DNA from: Lepidostoma basale
Lineage: Eukaryota; Arthropoda; Insecta; Trichoptera; Lepidostomatidae
Direction: 5' to 3'
DNA: 64,000 nt
Assembly: GCA_022606425.2 (NCBI GenBank)
Contig: JAHDVF020000508.1
Coordinates: 496,001 to 560,000 of the forward strand
Shown one piece after another: positions 1 through 10,535 of this stretch. How positions within the stretch are numbered: the stretch's first letter is position 1; each line of letters starts with the position of its first letter. A model generated the notes under the pieces. It did not search any database. It had not been told where the DNA came from and saw only the letters and a list, made by a program, of their open reading frames with translations. A program made the translations under genes and the position numbers.

Positions 1-604
1 TCTTCATAATAATGAGCTATTTTCTGCTCACATTGAAGATTTTAAAATAAATTCTAATATCATTGATGTAAATCCTTGATAATAGTCTTTTTTTTTAAAT
101 ACTTTTATAAAGAAATTTCAATTAAAAACATTTATTATTTTAAGTTTTTATTATATTAAGATATAAAAAAAATTCAATGAATCCGCAACCCAAAGTTATG
201 GCATATATAGAAGAAGTAAATGAAAAGTTTAGTTTTATCGATGAAAACTGCGGGAGTAATATTGGCCTCAAGACCATCACTCATAGTCGTTGGTAGTTGT
301 GGTCCTTTGAATGACTGTGGTCCGTGGTCCCTTATTACACGCCAGGGCCCACAAAGGACCACGATATTCCCAGCTGGGCCGGCCCCCATTATTGACATTT
401 CAATTCCTAATTATTGTCCGTCAACACACGCCGGGCCCCCCCACCTGTAATAGCAGGCCCCTAAATTATGATTGTGTTAGCGAGATGTGAATTGAATGCA
501 TCAATACTGTTTGGGACAAGATCGGATGATGTTATTGACCTTCGATAGCACCAATAAATACTTCATTTAAAACACCGTGAGAAACATTTACGCGTTGTTA
601 CGTA
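1..604. other. No gene; AT-rich with a GC-richer island
   Basis: No coding region is supported. Positions 240-470 form a GC-richer, apparently single-copy island containing runs such as GGGCCGGCCCCC. The first 25 bases resemble 44150-44170 and may be the edge of a repeat. Confidence 0.4.
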
Positions 605-1075
605 TATCAATTTAACTAACTAACTAACTAACCATCACGCCGTCTCCACGAAAGGGTAGGCAGAAAGAATGGACTGTCACACTTTTACTGATGTGGCACT
701 CCATCCTTCTCTTTTCGCCCCGCGGGAGACGCGGTGTGATGGGTTGCGAATCTCATCGCCACCAATAGGCATCTCTCGCGCACACTTCGATCGTCCAACA
801 CCCACAAAATAAATCTAAAACAATTAATATAAAATACAATGATATAAAATAAAATAACAAAATAAAAATAATTTAACACGAAATGTTCTTTTTAGATGGT
901 GCACATATTGTCTATTTAATTTATGTTTAACTTATTCACCGTTTAAACACAAAAAACTAAACACAAAAGTCCGGATCGTCCATGTCAACATGTGCAACAT
1001 CGAAAAAAACATAATGTATTATAACATTATGTGCTAAATTAAAAAACGGTGGATATCAATTTATTTAATTAAATA
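605..1075 (-). mobile_element. SINE-3 copy 1 with A-LINE-type tail
   Basis: Read on the minus strand, it ends in TTAG repeats preceded by about 60 nt that match the A-LINE 3' end (GTGTGACAGTCC, then a CTACCC hairpin region and GATGGTTAGTTAG). The body is not A-LINE: it contains GGTTGCGAATCTCATCGCC-like sequence on the plus strand, shared with 17615-18070 and 56371-56780. From about 940 the part carrying GTCCGGATCGTCC is inverted relative to the other copies. Confidence 0.7.
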
Positions 1076-1082
1076 CAATAAT

Positions 1083-1131
1083 CTGCAAGGTGGAAGATAT
1101 CATAAGATGGGGTAGACAACGCAGAAGATAT
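1083..1131 (+). mobile_element. M-LINE fragment
   Basis: Encodes CKVEDIIRWGRQRRRY, matching VEDIIRWSRQRKRDWYGHV of the M-LINE copies at 51609 and 59050. It is cut by the poly-T end of the next element. Confidence 0.6.
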
Positions 1132-1455
1132 ATTTTTTTTTTAATTTATTTTAATAAAAATTACAAACATTACAGACATATATTTCCAGATCGTTTGCAA
1201 TTACATTATGAGAATTTAAAAGAGAAGCATAATAAAAGCTTAAGAATTAGAAAGAATCTTAGCATTGACATTGCATCCCTGAGGCAACTCACACTATCAC
1301 GAAATAGGTTGACCTCCGAGGCGACCCTATTAAGCAATAAGATTGCCCTACCCACAGACATAAGCATCGACTGGTTGGTTCTGCAAATAAAACAATCTGT
1401 GCTGTCTTTGACGATAATATAAAAAATATAAAATTGTAATTTAGAAAAAAACATA
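1132..1455 (-). mobile_element. CR1-like LINE 3' end
   Basis: Minus-strand peptide has RTNQSMLMSVGRAILLLNRVASEVNLF, the CR1-type C-terminus seen in CR1-c at 23375. It starts at a T-rich stretch that is the old poly-A tail. Only the last ~80 codons remain. Confidence 0.7.
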
Positions 1456-1911
1456 CATTTGAATAGACATAATTTATTTAGAAATATATAAATGATTCAT
1501 TTGCATATGATTGGGAATGGGAGCTTGAGAGACTAAAAGTAGACAAAGTATTTAAGTAGAAAGGAGTAAAAGGAGGAATCTGATTATTAATTATGTTTTC
1601 ACCCAATTTCACCGACTTGAGGAATTCTAAAGTGTGTTTAATTTGGTGTCCCGACTAATGATGTATGAAAGTTCATATTTTTCTGGTAAATTTGTATTGT
1701 TACTGATATTCTGAAACAAAATCACAAACACAAACATGTACTACTATTCAAATTATTCCTTTTCCGAATTTCAATATAATAGTAATTCTCTAATCACCGA
1801 TTATTTTAGGAGCAAATGCCGTACGCTCCACCTATTTAGATCCCGAAACCAATCAGATAGTTTTCTATAACCAATTTAAGAGGTATTACTCGCACTATAG
1901 TATATATTTTT
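1456..1911. other. No recognisable feature
   Basis: AT-rich sequence with no credible ORF and no match to the repeat families seen elsewhere in the window. Confidence 0.4.
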
Positions 1912-2145
1912 ACTAACTAACTAACCATCACGCAATTTCCCCGGAGGGGTAGGCAGAGAGGATGGATCGCCACACTGGCCTGTCCTGGCATACCTCTCGG
2001 GCTTCCTCTACATTCATACATCGTCGATTGTTCCGACTTCGAAAGTGGCCGCCTTTTAGTAATTGATTAATTTGGTCATGCCATGTTTTCCTCGGTCGTC
2101 CTCGGCTTCTTTTCCCACTCACGCTGCTTGTGTACAACTTTTTTT
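1912..2145 (-). mobile_element. A-LINE 3' fragment
   Basis: TTAG tail (as CTAACTAACTAA), then minus-strand GKRSRGRPRKTWHDQINQLL and REVCQDRPVWRSILSAYPSG. It is the MVRC/LLKGGH subfamily also present at 7556 and 24504. A few codons around RRACM are missing. Confidence 0.85.
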
Positions 2146-2754
2146 ACGGAATTTAATAAACTATATTCAGCCTCAATTCGAGAATTTTTTTTGTTCTGCA
2201 AATGTAGCTGGCCGCGCTGTAGGGTTTAAATGATATAAACCTCGTTATATTCATTTGGTTCCTTTCTTAGGGTCCTTTGAATAGGTATCCGGAGTATAAT
2301 CCCACCGGGCCACAAAAATAAAACCGAATATTCCCACGGCTCGGGCCGCCTTGTTTTAAGCTGCAAAACCGAAAGGTCTTTAAAATGTCGTAAAGTTCTG
2401 AGAAATTGCTTTTTCAAATTACTCAATACTCTTATTCGCGGAGATTGTCTCGCCCCGATTGGAGGGTCTTTCCCATGGAATGTAATCGTATCACCGCCCA
2501 TTAGGCGTATGAATTTTTGCGTTTATTGTGATAATTAAAACCTTGTCCTGCGTGCGCACTTTACTTTATTGGTACCTGTTTATTAAAATTAGTAAAATTT
2601 TCACATAGCAACTCTTTCATATTTTTAAGGTATAATTCTTCTTCATTTACGTAGCGTCAATGGAAAGCTGTAGAGATGGCCCTAAAGAGGACAGTCTCTC
2701 CGTTTCTTCTTTTGTTACGATATTGTGTAGTTTCCACGTTTAAACTAACTTCAA
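2146..2754. other. No gene; GC-richer island 2210-2530
   Basis: No repeat family or exon is recognised. The island at 2210-2530 contains GGCTCGGGCCGCC and similar GC clusters in an AT-rich setting. Confidence 0.35.
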
Positions 2755-3010
2755 TCTGCGTTCAATGCAGCAGCAAGACTCATTAAAGGCATTCCAAAAA
2801 AGTCCCATATAACACAACATCTCAAAGAACTTCACTGGCTTAAAAGTCCAGAAAGAATCCACTATAAACTCTGCTGGACAGTCTTCAAAGCGCTACATGG
2901 AATGGCTCCAAATTATATATACGAACTCTGTATAACCGACAGCCTAAATGCAAGGAAATCCACACTTCGCTCGGCGAACTCCTCTCCTCTAAGTATCTAC
3001 TTATAACAAA
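2755..3010 (+). mobile_element. L2-like LINE fragment
   Basis: Encodes SAFNAAARLIKGIPKKSHI, LHWLKSPERIHYKLCWTVFK and APNYIYELC, then RKSTLRSANSS. This is the LNAAARLI..LHWLP..RI.YKL block downstream of the palm domain in L2/CR1-type elements. Matches 61966-62510. Confidence 0.85.
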
Positions 3011-3104
3011 TAGCACAGGCTTATTTTTAAATTTGAATTATTGTGTCGAATTTTAAATGCGTTTTTTATTAGTCTTTCTTTTTGTTTAGTTTTCATTATA
3101 TTTT

Positions 3105-3150
3105 TACACCTGAAGATGGAGGTGTCCTCCGAAACATGTCGTGTTTTTTA
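3105..3150 (+). other. Hammerhead-like motif (CTGAAGA..CGAAAC)
   Basis: ACACCTGAAGATGGAGG, TGT, CCTCCGAAACATGTCGTGT. GGAGG can pair with CCTCC, and the outer ACAC with GTGT. CTGAAGA fits the CUGANGA box and GAAAC-AT-GTC fits the other core strand with a 2-bp helix III. One extra T separates CTGAAGA from the stem, so this is a look-alike until tested. Confidence 0.45.
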
Positions 3151-3683
3151 ATAATTTTTATTAAATAGTGGATTAAATAGGGTTTTTCAATTTCCTAAGT
3201 ACTATACTATAGGTACCTACATTAAATAAAATTAAAACTGACGTTATTATCGGTATTAAATATTTGAATTCATTTAGAAATGGTTTAAGTTTAAATCTGC
3301 AAGTTTTAGTCTGAGGCAATTTTATAAAGTCTACGTAATGTCTTCGTAAAGCAGATAAGCAAGCCGACTGGCGAATGGGAATATCTGATGAAAGCTGATT
3401 ACATAACCATAGAATGCATCGGCATGCGATTGGATTGTTATCTGTTATTTTTGAATATCAAATGCGATCAAATACGTCATGAGGTGAAATATGCCTCCAT
3501 ATTGCGTCATTCAATGTTGTGACGTTTATAGGCCACTGCAAAAATGCTTTGCTATCTACTAATACTCAACTGGATTAATAGCGAAAACCATATCTTTTCC
3601 ATTATTGATTGATTGGAATGACATATATTTAGACGTAAATAAATGTTTTATGACATTTTCTAATCAGTGCTTCCTAATTAATA
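3151..3683. other. No recognisable feature
   Basis: AT-rich, no credible ORF. TTATTAAATAGTGGATTAAATAG just after the motif resembles the AT-rich flank seen after the motif in the fold-back repeats. Confidence 0.35.
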
Positions 3684-4062
3684 ATAATTTAATAATAATA
3701 ATATGCTAACTTTTATAGCGCCGTTTTTGTGATGTAATCACTTCAAGGGCGCTTTAAGACGTGTTTTAAATCTAAAAATCTAAATGCGAACGCTGCATCT
3801 GATTTTCGCGATCGGTTAAAAAGTATAGTAGAACAAAGTATAAACGTTTAAATTGGGTATGAAATATGAAAAATATGGGTTTTCAGTTTAGATCTGAAAT
3901 CTGTCGGATCTTTTATGCATCTGAGGTGTGAAGGGAGATTGTTCCAAGCTGATGGACCGGCTACCGCGAACGCTCGATCCCCGAAATTTGTACTGGGGCA
4001 ACGCTTCGGCTCAACTAATATTCCTATTGCCGAAGAGTTCGCCGAGCGAAGTGTGGATTTCC
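3684..4062 (-). mobile_element. L2-like LINE 3' end
   Basis: Minus strand encodes RKSTLRSANSS, GDRAFAVAGPSAWNNLPSH and DPTDFRSKLKTHIFHISYPI, then stop. The 3' UTR has the GCGCC..GTGAT..ATCAC..GGCGC hairpin (3718-3752) and an AAT/ATT-repeat tail at 3684-3702. Truncated at 4062 by SINE-1. Confidence 0.85.
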
Positions 4063-4710
4063 TATTATTATTATTTTTTGTTAAATCGCTCTATACAAGG
4101 CATGCCCCTTCACGACGTATGGAATAGAGGTCAGAGCCGATACCAACAGAACTAAGAACCTTCTTAGAGTAGCAGAAATGCGAACCCTGCGCTCCATCGC
4201 AGGCAAAACCTTCAGAGATCGGATCAGAAATGAAACGATAAGGTCTGTCTATGGTGTTGAGGACAAAGTGAGATGGGGAAGAAGCAGAAGGCGCTTATGG
4301 AGAGACCACGTGGACCGCATGGAGAATACAAGATTTGCAAAAATTGTTAAAGATGAAAACCCAAGCAGCATGAGATAACCAGGAAAGCCGCCATAGAGAT
4401 GGAGAGATGGCTGGACACCATCATCCCAGGACAGCTCACCGTCACAAACAGGTCATACGACCTAAACTAAGAAGAAGAAGAATAAGCTCTTTACATCATA
4501 ACAGCGCGAGCCAAATCGATGTAAAGGATATAGCTACCATATTGATTCTCGTGGCATGTGATAGGTAGCTAATCTATCGCCATTTTAATGTCACGTGAAT
4601 TCTGCACCAGACCAAAGGTAGTGTGACAATCACACTGCCATTGCCGGGAATCGAACCCGAGACCTGCGGGGTGGCAGTCAAATCACTTACCACTCGGCCA
4701 CGAAGGTCGT
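4063..4710 (-). mobile_element. SINE-1 copy, split by an M-LINE
   Basis: tRNA-derived SINE read on the minus strand. The head at 4700-4640 has A-box TGGCCGAGTGG and B-box GGTTCGATTCC. The tail runs through GCGCGAGCCAAATCGATG to an ATT-repeat end at 4063. An M-LINE (4097-4495) interrupts it: GCTCTATAC at 4088 and GCTCTTTAC at 4496 are the target duplication. The uninterrupted form is at 11917. Confidence 0.8.
4097..4495 (+). mobile_element. M-LINE 3' fragment inserted in SINE-1
   Basis: Encodes AEMRTLRSIAGKTFRDRIRN, VYGVEDKVRWGRSRRR and WRDHVDRME before decaying. Ends in GAAGAAGAAGAATAA, the GAA tail of this family. 5'-truncated. Confidence 0.8.
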
Positions 4711-4711
4711 C

Positions 4712-4775
4712 AAGAAGCGAAGCATGGAACCGACTAAATAATGATGAAAGTAGAATAGAACGGTAGAATTAAATG
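4712..4775 (+). mobile_element. A-LINE scrap
   Basis: GAAGCGAAGCATGGAAC, then GATGAAAGTAGAATA, matching the SEAWNW..DESRI region of A-LINE. Heavily decayed. Confidence 0.5.
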
Positions 4776-4802
4776 ATGATGAAATGATGATCAAACATTT
4801 GA

Positions 4803-4970
4803 TAATACCCTAACTAACTAACTAACTAACCATTACGCCATATCATCCTTCTTTTGCCAGTTCTATGCTTCACTTCCATACATAAGGGTCGGCACAAGAA
4901 CACTATTATGCACTGCCATCTTAGCTTTTTTGGATAGGTTTTTGTATGCGATGACAACTTTGTTTTAATT
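4803..4970 (-). mobile_element. Internally deleted A-LINE end
   Basis: TTAG tail and the last ~15 nt of the element are joined directly to the region encoding SEAWNWQK and KKARMAVHN. About 450 nt between them is missing compared with 22095-22745. Confidence 0.75.
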
Positions 4971-5379
4971 CGCTGTTTAATTTGTTTTTAAATCGGCTCG
5001 ATGTGTATAATTTGCACAATACAGTAAAAATAATGCAAGGAACTCGCATTCTAGGAATATTGCAGATCGCAGGGCGGCGGACCCACTAACCATAAAGGGG
5101 CCGAAGTAATGAATGGTCCTTTCAAAATATTTGTATTGCGAACGGTGCGGAGGAGGGCGCATTGTGCGGCTGACACGTCTGCCATTATTGTTGACGTCAC
5201 GCCCGGCGGCCCGGCTGGGGACCGGCACACACGCTTCTGAGAAACTCCACAATGCGCCAATATGCCTAAACTGCTGATAAATAATCCTGTTAACACTTTA
5301 AATTTGTAATCTGCCTGTGTGTTATAAGGCGTATAATTGTCAGACGCGGTGTTCGTAAGAAGGGCGGAATGTACGAGTA
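4971..5379. other. No gene; GC-rich island 5050-5260
   Basis: Contains CGGAGGAGGGCGC, GCCCGGCGGCCCGGCTGGG and a CTGATAAATAATCC stretch. No repeat match and no supported exon; possible conserved noncoding DNA. Confidence 0.35.
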
Positions 5380-5500
5380 TTACATAAATCGATCGCTTAA
5401 CCCAACCAATGACAGGTCATAAGTCCTGTTAACGCCTCGACCACCATATTCTGTTTCCAAATAATTTACATCTTCGTCTCTGTTGAGATACAATTAATTT
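5380..5500 (-). repeat. B-repeat head fragment
   Basis: Minus-strand TGTATCTCAACAGAGACGAAG to GGTTGGGTTAAGCG, the conserved first ~120 bp of the B-repeat. Confidence 0.8.
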
Positions 5501-6207
5501 GATATTATCTTGGACACAAAAAAAGGCATTCACATAAAATTTCTACAAATCAGACACGTTTTTATTCGTATTAACACGTATTACGATTTTCAAATTAGTT
5601 TATACCAATACGATTCACCCCTAATATTGTGAATACATTGATGAAAATGAAAACCTCCCCTTACTTTTAAATCCGTATAATTTAATTTTGCCGCAATGTG
5701 GATTTATTTGACGCGGCATAACGTAGCGAATAAATAACAAATTATAATAAATATTGCAATGAGGATTGTATAGGTGAGTGGGCTCGTAGTACGCGCATAA
5801 AGGGCCCGTCACATTGGTACCGGAATGCGGCAGGACGGGAGGGCTTCGCCAATTTTTCGCCACATTTAACTATTAGAGCACAAAGGACGGAGGATTTGCA
5901 ATTGTGTGGCGACGGCCAGGTAACATGCTTAGCAGCCGCTACAGGGTTACAATAAACGAATTGATAAATATATAATATTCTTTGGTATGATGCATTTAAT
6001 TTGTGGTAAAGCATTATTAATATAATTGTTTAACACTTGCTTACTTTGTTTTGTTCAATCAATCCTACCAGTTTCATCAAAATACAAAATACACATATAA
6101 AAATAAAAATGGTAACAAAATCGATTGGCTCTTAAAAGACCTATCAAGATGTTTTATTATTAACTTTATTACTTCAATGTTTTATTACTCAATGTGTTTT
6201 AATTTTA
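5501..6207. other. No gene; island at 5640-6010
   Basis: No ORF with family resemblance. 5780-5960 is GC-richer (GGGCCCGTCACATTGG, GTGGCGACGGCCAGG) and matches nothing else in the window. Confidence 0.35.
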
Positions 6208-7262
6208 GATAAAGTTAAGGCGTTAACACTGTGGAATTCCATAATGACGATTTTTTATGAATTAAAACACTGTTTTTTCCACTTTTGAGTTTATTTTTCT
6301 CGACATGTTTCGAAGTCATAAACCATAGTTTATATCGTTCTCCCGGTGATGAAGGCCTTCGAAACATGTCGAGAAAAATAAACTAAAAATTTTAGAAAAC
6401 AGTATTTTAATTCATAAAAAACGTTCATGTGTTTTACACTGTTTTCGAAAAAACAAGTTTTTACACTGTTTCGTTTACATTGTTCAAAAATCAGTGTTTT
6501 AATAGTTTCATACAAAACAACAAAATATTATTTCTCAAAAGTGGAATAAACTGTTTTTTTACTTAATGTATTACACAGTTTTTGAAAAAATATATTTTTA
6601 CACTTTTCAAAACAGCGTTTTTAACAATAAAAACGCTCTGTTAGCATTTTTCTCAAAAGTGAAAAAAACTGTGTTAACGTTCAAAAATTATCCTCTTAAA
6701 TATTTTTCATATATTACAACCGTCCATATCCAACTTTCCGTATTTTTATAATTGACATACTATACAGATGGTAACTTAACTTATTCAATTATTTTATAAT
6801 AAAATAACGAAACATTTTGACCAGGGTGTCTTTTCTATTCAGAGTATGTCTCATTGTATTTCAAAATCGAAAATGCGTATAAAAATAAACTCATATCCAT
6901 AGAATACGATTTATTACAGAGTAAATAGAATCGGAGGACATTATGTTATTGTGTGTGTACACATCCTTGCGTATTGTCATTGACTCATATGACCCGTGAA
7001 ATTCAAACAAACATACACTCATAAGCATTATACCTAGTTTGACGATTTTTTTATACAGTAAAACACAAGTTTTTCCACTTTGAGTTTATTTTCCTCGTCA
7101 TGTTTCGAAAGCTTTACACCTTCATCATCAGAAGAACGTTTATATCATCCTCCTGATGATGAAGGTGTATAACTCAAAAGTGGAAAAAAAACAGTGTTTT
7201 AATTCATAAAAAAAATCGTCATTATGGAATTCCACAGTGTAACGACTTAAGTTTATCTCAAA
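6208..7262. repeat. FB-D fold-back pair in a 1-kb inverted repeat
   Basis: Left end 6208-6300 and right end 7165-7262 are reverse complements over about 95 bp (CACTGTGGAATTCCATAATG). Inside each is a shorter palindrome: CTCGACATGTTTCGAAG at 6298 opposes CTTCGAAACATGTCGAG at 6358, and 7085-7115 opposes 7146-7170. CCTGATGATGAAGGTGT at 7148 is the CTGANGA strand. The 6420-6700 interior repeats degenerate ACACTGTTTT words. Confidence 0.7.
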
Positions 7263-7477
7263 TTAATATTAAAAAATACCTAGTTTGTTATTTCATATAT
7301 ATATATATTTTTTTTTTTTAAAGGACTAATTTACCATCAAACTATATAATTAATACGAATGAAATCGTCAGTTTTCTAGAAGTTGTATTTTATGGGAATT
7401 ACATGTTTCGCCCTTCTAAGGCATTATCAAATATTTGATAATCCCTTAGAAGGGCGAAACATGTCATTCCCATAAAA

Positions 7478-7555
7478 TAGAGATGATTTAAAGCGCCCTT
7501 GAGGTGAGCTATTCACGAAAACGGCGCTATACAAATTAGCCTAATTATTATTTTT
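7478..7555 (+). mobile_element. L2-like LINE 3' UTR fragment
   Basis: Carries the hairpin GCGCCC..GTGAGCTATTCAC..GGCGC and an ATT-repeat tail. The inner stem sequence is kept although the loop changed from TAC to GCTAT. Confidence 0.75.
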
Positions 7556-7872
7556 ATTATTATTATTATCCCTGAGATGGTTCGGACATATGGAACGAAT
7601 GGATGAGAGTAGAATGGTTAAAAAGTTATACACAAGCAGTGTGAGTGGGAAAAGAAGCCGAGGACCACCGAGGAAAACATGGCATGACCAAATTAACCAA
7701 TTACTAAAAGGCGGCCACATTCGAAGTCGGAATAATCGACGTGCGTGCATGGTGCGATGTATGAATGTGGAGGAAGCTCGAGAGGTGTGCCAGGACAGGC
7801 CAGTGTGGCGATCCATCCTCTCTGCCTACCCCTCCGGGGAAATGGCGTGATGGTTAGTTAGTTAGTTAGTTA
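7556..7872 (+). mobile_element. A-LINE 3' end
   Basis: Encodes RWFGHMERMDESRMVKKLY, SVSGKRSRGPPRKTWHDQIN, RRACMVRCMNVEEAREVC and SILSAYPSGEMA, stop, then four TTAG units. It abuts the L2 ATT tail. The hairpin CCCCTCCGGGG sits just before the stop. Confidence 0.9.
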
Positions 7873-7957
7873 ACTTCTAGATAACTGACGTTTTCATTCG
7901 TATTAATTATTTAATATGGAGTTTTACATCATTGTTCAAGAAACAATAAATCAAACT

Positions 7958-8299
7958 TCTTCTTCTTCTTTAACAGCCGTTGTCGTCCACTGCTGGACAT
8001 AGCCCTCCCCCATATTTCTCCATGTATGACATGTCATACGGGGGGTGGTTGGCATTACAACGCCACGCTTGCCAGACGGGTTGGCGAGGTGTCCTTCCAC
8101 GTTAGCCTATGCATCAATATTATCCACCGAGGTTATTCACATTCGATCTCTAACATTTCGCATAGTTTCCAGGGGAGACCAAAGTCGAGGAGGTGTGGAT
8201 AGGTACTTGGGATCAGATCAATCATCCAGCGTAGCATGGTCATAAGGGGGATCCTATTGACTCTTCGAGCGGTGCATGGCCATCACCGTGGTGATGACC
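7958..8299 (-). mobile_element. GAA-tailed LINE fragment (W-like)
   Basis: Flanked by a perfect 10-bp duplication AAATCAAACT (7948-7957 and 8300-8309). The minus strand ends GYVQQWTTTAVKEEEE, like the W-LINE EAYVQQWTDKG end. The upstream part is decayed. It sits in the 3' end of FB-E copy 1. Confidence 0.75.
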
Positions 8300-8399
8300 A
8301 AATCAAACTAGATCACTAAAAATAACATTTTTTAAGTATGTTTACAAATTATGAGCGATTGGGAAGGGTTTTGAAAGATGATTTAGCGTAGACAACAAA

Positions 8400-9290
8400 G
8401 TAAATGGTGCGTTAAAGTTGTCTTCGCAACAAAAAAACTTTTAAGAGCTAAGTATTCTATCGATTCTTATGTTTGAAAGTGAAGCATGAAATTGGCAAAA
8501 GAAAAATGAAATCGATTAAATGAAATTTCTTATATGAATGTACAAGATTTTTTATGAGATAGAATGCCAAATGCAGATTTAAGAAGTGAATGCAGTGTGA
8601 GTGAAAGCGTTATGAAGAAAATAATGAAATATTTTTTGTGAATGTATACTTATACTTGTATACGAATACTGGGTTTCACCCACCGTGGGTTATCAATTCA
8701 TGATTTAATTGTATCTCAATAGAGACGAAGATGCAAACTGGAAACTGAATATGGTTGATCAAGGTGTTTACAGGACTTATGACCTGTCATTGGTTGGGTT
8801 AAGCGCACGCTTTATGTAATTACAACATTCCCCAGAATTTTAAAAAATGTTCTGCTTAATGCTTAATAAACATACATCTCCATAGATGGCGTTAGTATGT
8901 AGATTATATATAGAGTGATCTTAAGAAGATTAACATATGTAATCAAAATCTTCATAGATGGCACATTGAAACTGACATGTGAAATTAGGCATAGATTTGT
9001 AACATATATACAACTTCCAAAAATTTGTCTTACATGGTCATAAAGAAAAAGGTGGAATGGGGAATGTTGCAATTACATAAAGCGTGCGCTTAACCCAACC
9101 AATGACAGGTCATAAGTCCTGTAAACACCTTGATCAAACCATATTCAGTTTCCAATTTGCATCTTCGTCTCTTTTGAGATACAATTAAATCATGAAAATA
9201 ATGAAAGTTTCATTAAGATGGCTTGGCCTCATGGGAGAATGAATTGTAAAAAAGGTATACGTAAACGATGTTAATAATACGAACAATATA
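8400..9290 (+). mobile_element. Decayed A-LINE, split by a B-repeat
   Basis: 8400-8629 has NGALKVV-like, SEA*NWQKK and NAV*VKAL*RK**N; 9194-9290 resumes with ATTAAGATGGCTTGG and GTATACGTAAACGATG. Many stops. The B-repeat 8630-9193 lies between. Confidence 0.7.
8630..9193 (-). repeat. B-repeat with inverted head duplication
   Basis: Flanked by a 13-bp duplication GAAAATAATGAAA (8617-8629, 9194-9206). Read on the minus strand: head (CAATTAAATCATG end, CTTATGACCTGTC), body, then an extra inverted head (8693-8830), then the tail CAGTATTCGTATACAAGTA and A-rich end. The same arrangement recurs at 44645. Variable-length duplication and A-rich end suggest retroposition. Confidence 0.75.
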
Positions 9291-10007
9291 GTGAATGTTA
9301 ATATAACGAAAAATATTTCTGACATATTATTTTTTTCAAAACAATTACGAAAAGAGATACATTTCGTAAATTCACCATTTTGCCTTCTCTTGAAAAGATT
9401 CCAAATTATAGTATACACGTAAGCAACCATAATGATATTTACACCTTTACGAGAAAACGTTTAAAAAAATTGCAGAACATTTTAGCTTGAATTGATTACT
9501 AATAAAAATGTGTCAATCATCCCTTGATTATTTATTTATCGAGTATTAAATTTACAAATACTTTTTACGCCTTGCCAAAAATTGTTTGGTTAAAAAAGGT
9601 AATTGTTGTTTCTTTTGAGGATGGATAATATAATGGTTAAGAAAAAAAGGGCTCTTTGTAGATGGGATAAATCCTCGTTATGTCGCATTCCTCACGTGCG
9701 GACAGGGCCCTTTGTGACGACACGCGCCCCCCGGCGGGGCTCCTCTGCGGGTGTATTTCATGGTCACGGGAATCTCACATAAATCTGTGAAAGGAGCCAC
9801 CAATACCCGATTCTTCTAAGTCGTATAATTTTGCACCTGAAGAATTTACGTAAAACCTTATCTCGCATCCGTACTTGTTAATCACTAGATTATGTTGACA
9901 CATATTGGAATTATAAATTCCATAGATAAATATAGGAAAATACTTATAAATTCAGGTCATATAGATACTGCGTGCAGTAAACCGTCATGCGAAATCATTC
10001 AAATATT
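9291..10007. other. No gene; GC-rich island 9640-9830
   Basis: The island has GGACAGGGCCCTTTGTGACG and CGCGCCCCCCGGCGGGG. No repeat match. The rest is AT-rich. Confidence 0.35.
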
Positions 10008-10535
10008 TTAACTAACTAACCATCACGCCGTCTCTCCGGAGGGGTAGGCAGAAAGAATTGAACGCCACACTGTTCTGTCCTGACATACTTCTCTTGTCAT
10101 GCACGCACGTTGATTTCTCCAACTCTTCACGTGACCGACATTCAATATTTGATTGATTTGATCGTGCCACGTTTTCCTCGGCCTTCCTATATTTCTAGCT
10201 CCGTTCACGTCGTTTACATACCTACACCTTCTTCACCAATCTCTCTTCACTCATTCTTTCCATGTGTCCAAACCATCTTAACGACCCTTTCATTATTTTT
10301 TTCATAACACTTTCATTCGCACCACATTCACTTCTTATACTTGCATTTGACACTCTTTCATATACAGATTTACCGCACATTCGTCTTAGAGATCTCATTT
10401 CTACTGCATTTATTATACTTTCATCCTTCTTTTGCCAGTTCCATGCTTCTCTTCCATACATAAGGGTCGGCACAAGAACACCACTATGCACTGCCATCTA
10501 AGCTTTTTTGGATAAGCTTTTGTTTGCGATGACAA
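10008..10535 (-). mobile_element. A-LINE 3' portion
   Basis: Minus strand runs MAVHSGVLVPTLMYGREAWN, MRSLRRMCGKSVYERVSN, RWFGHMERMSEERLVKK and, after a frameshift, RNIGRPRKTWHDQINQIL to SILSAYPSGETA. TTAG tail at 10011-10019. 5'-truncated at about KKLN in the KNLSKKA region. Confidence 0.9.

Larger units (their letters stand above)
7341..7950. repeat. FB-E fold-back copy 1, interrupted
   Basis: Left arm TAATACGAATGAAATCGTC to TTTCGCCCTTCTAAGGC (7347-7422). Right arm starts at 7428 (TTTGATAATCCCTTAGAAGG, GCGAAACATGTC) and resumes at 7873 with ACTTCTAGATAACTGACG. 7478-7872 is inserted L2 and A-LINE sequence. An uninterrupted copy is at 24248. Confidence 0.8.

Noticed and set aside
4640..4710. 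tRNA gene on the minus strand
   Set aside because: A-box and B-box are good, but anticodon and acceptor stems do not fold well and the same unit is dispersed with a SINE body and tail.
7060..7480. CRISPR-like array from repeated ATGTTTCG words
   Set aside because: The repeats are inverted arms of fold-back elements, not evenly spaced direct repeats, and the DNA is eukaryotic.
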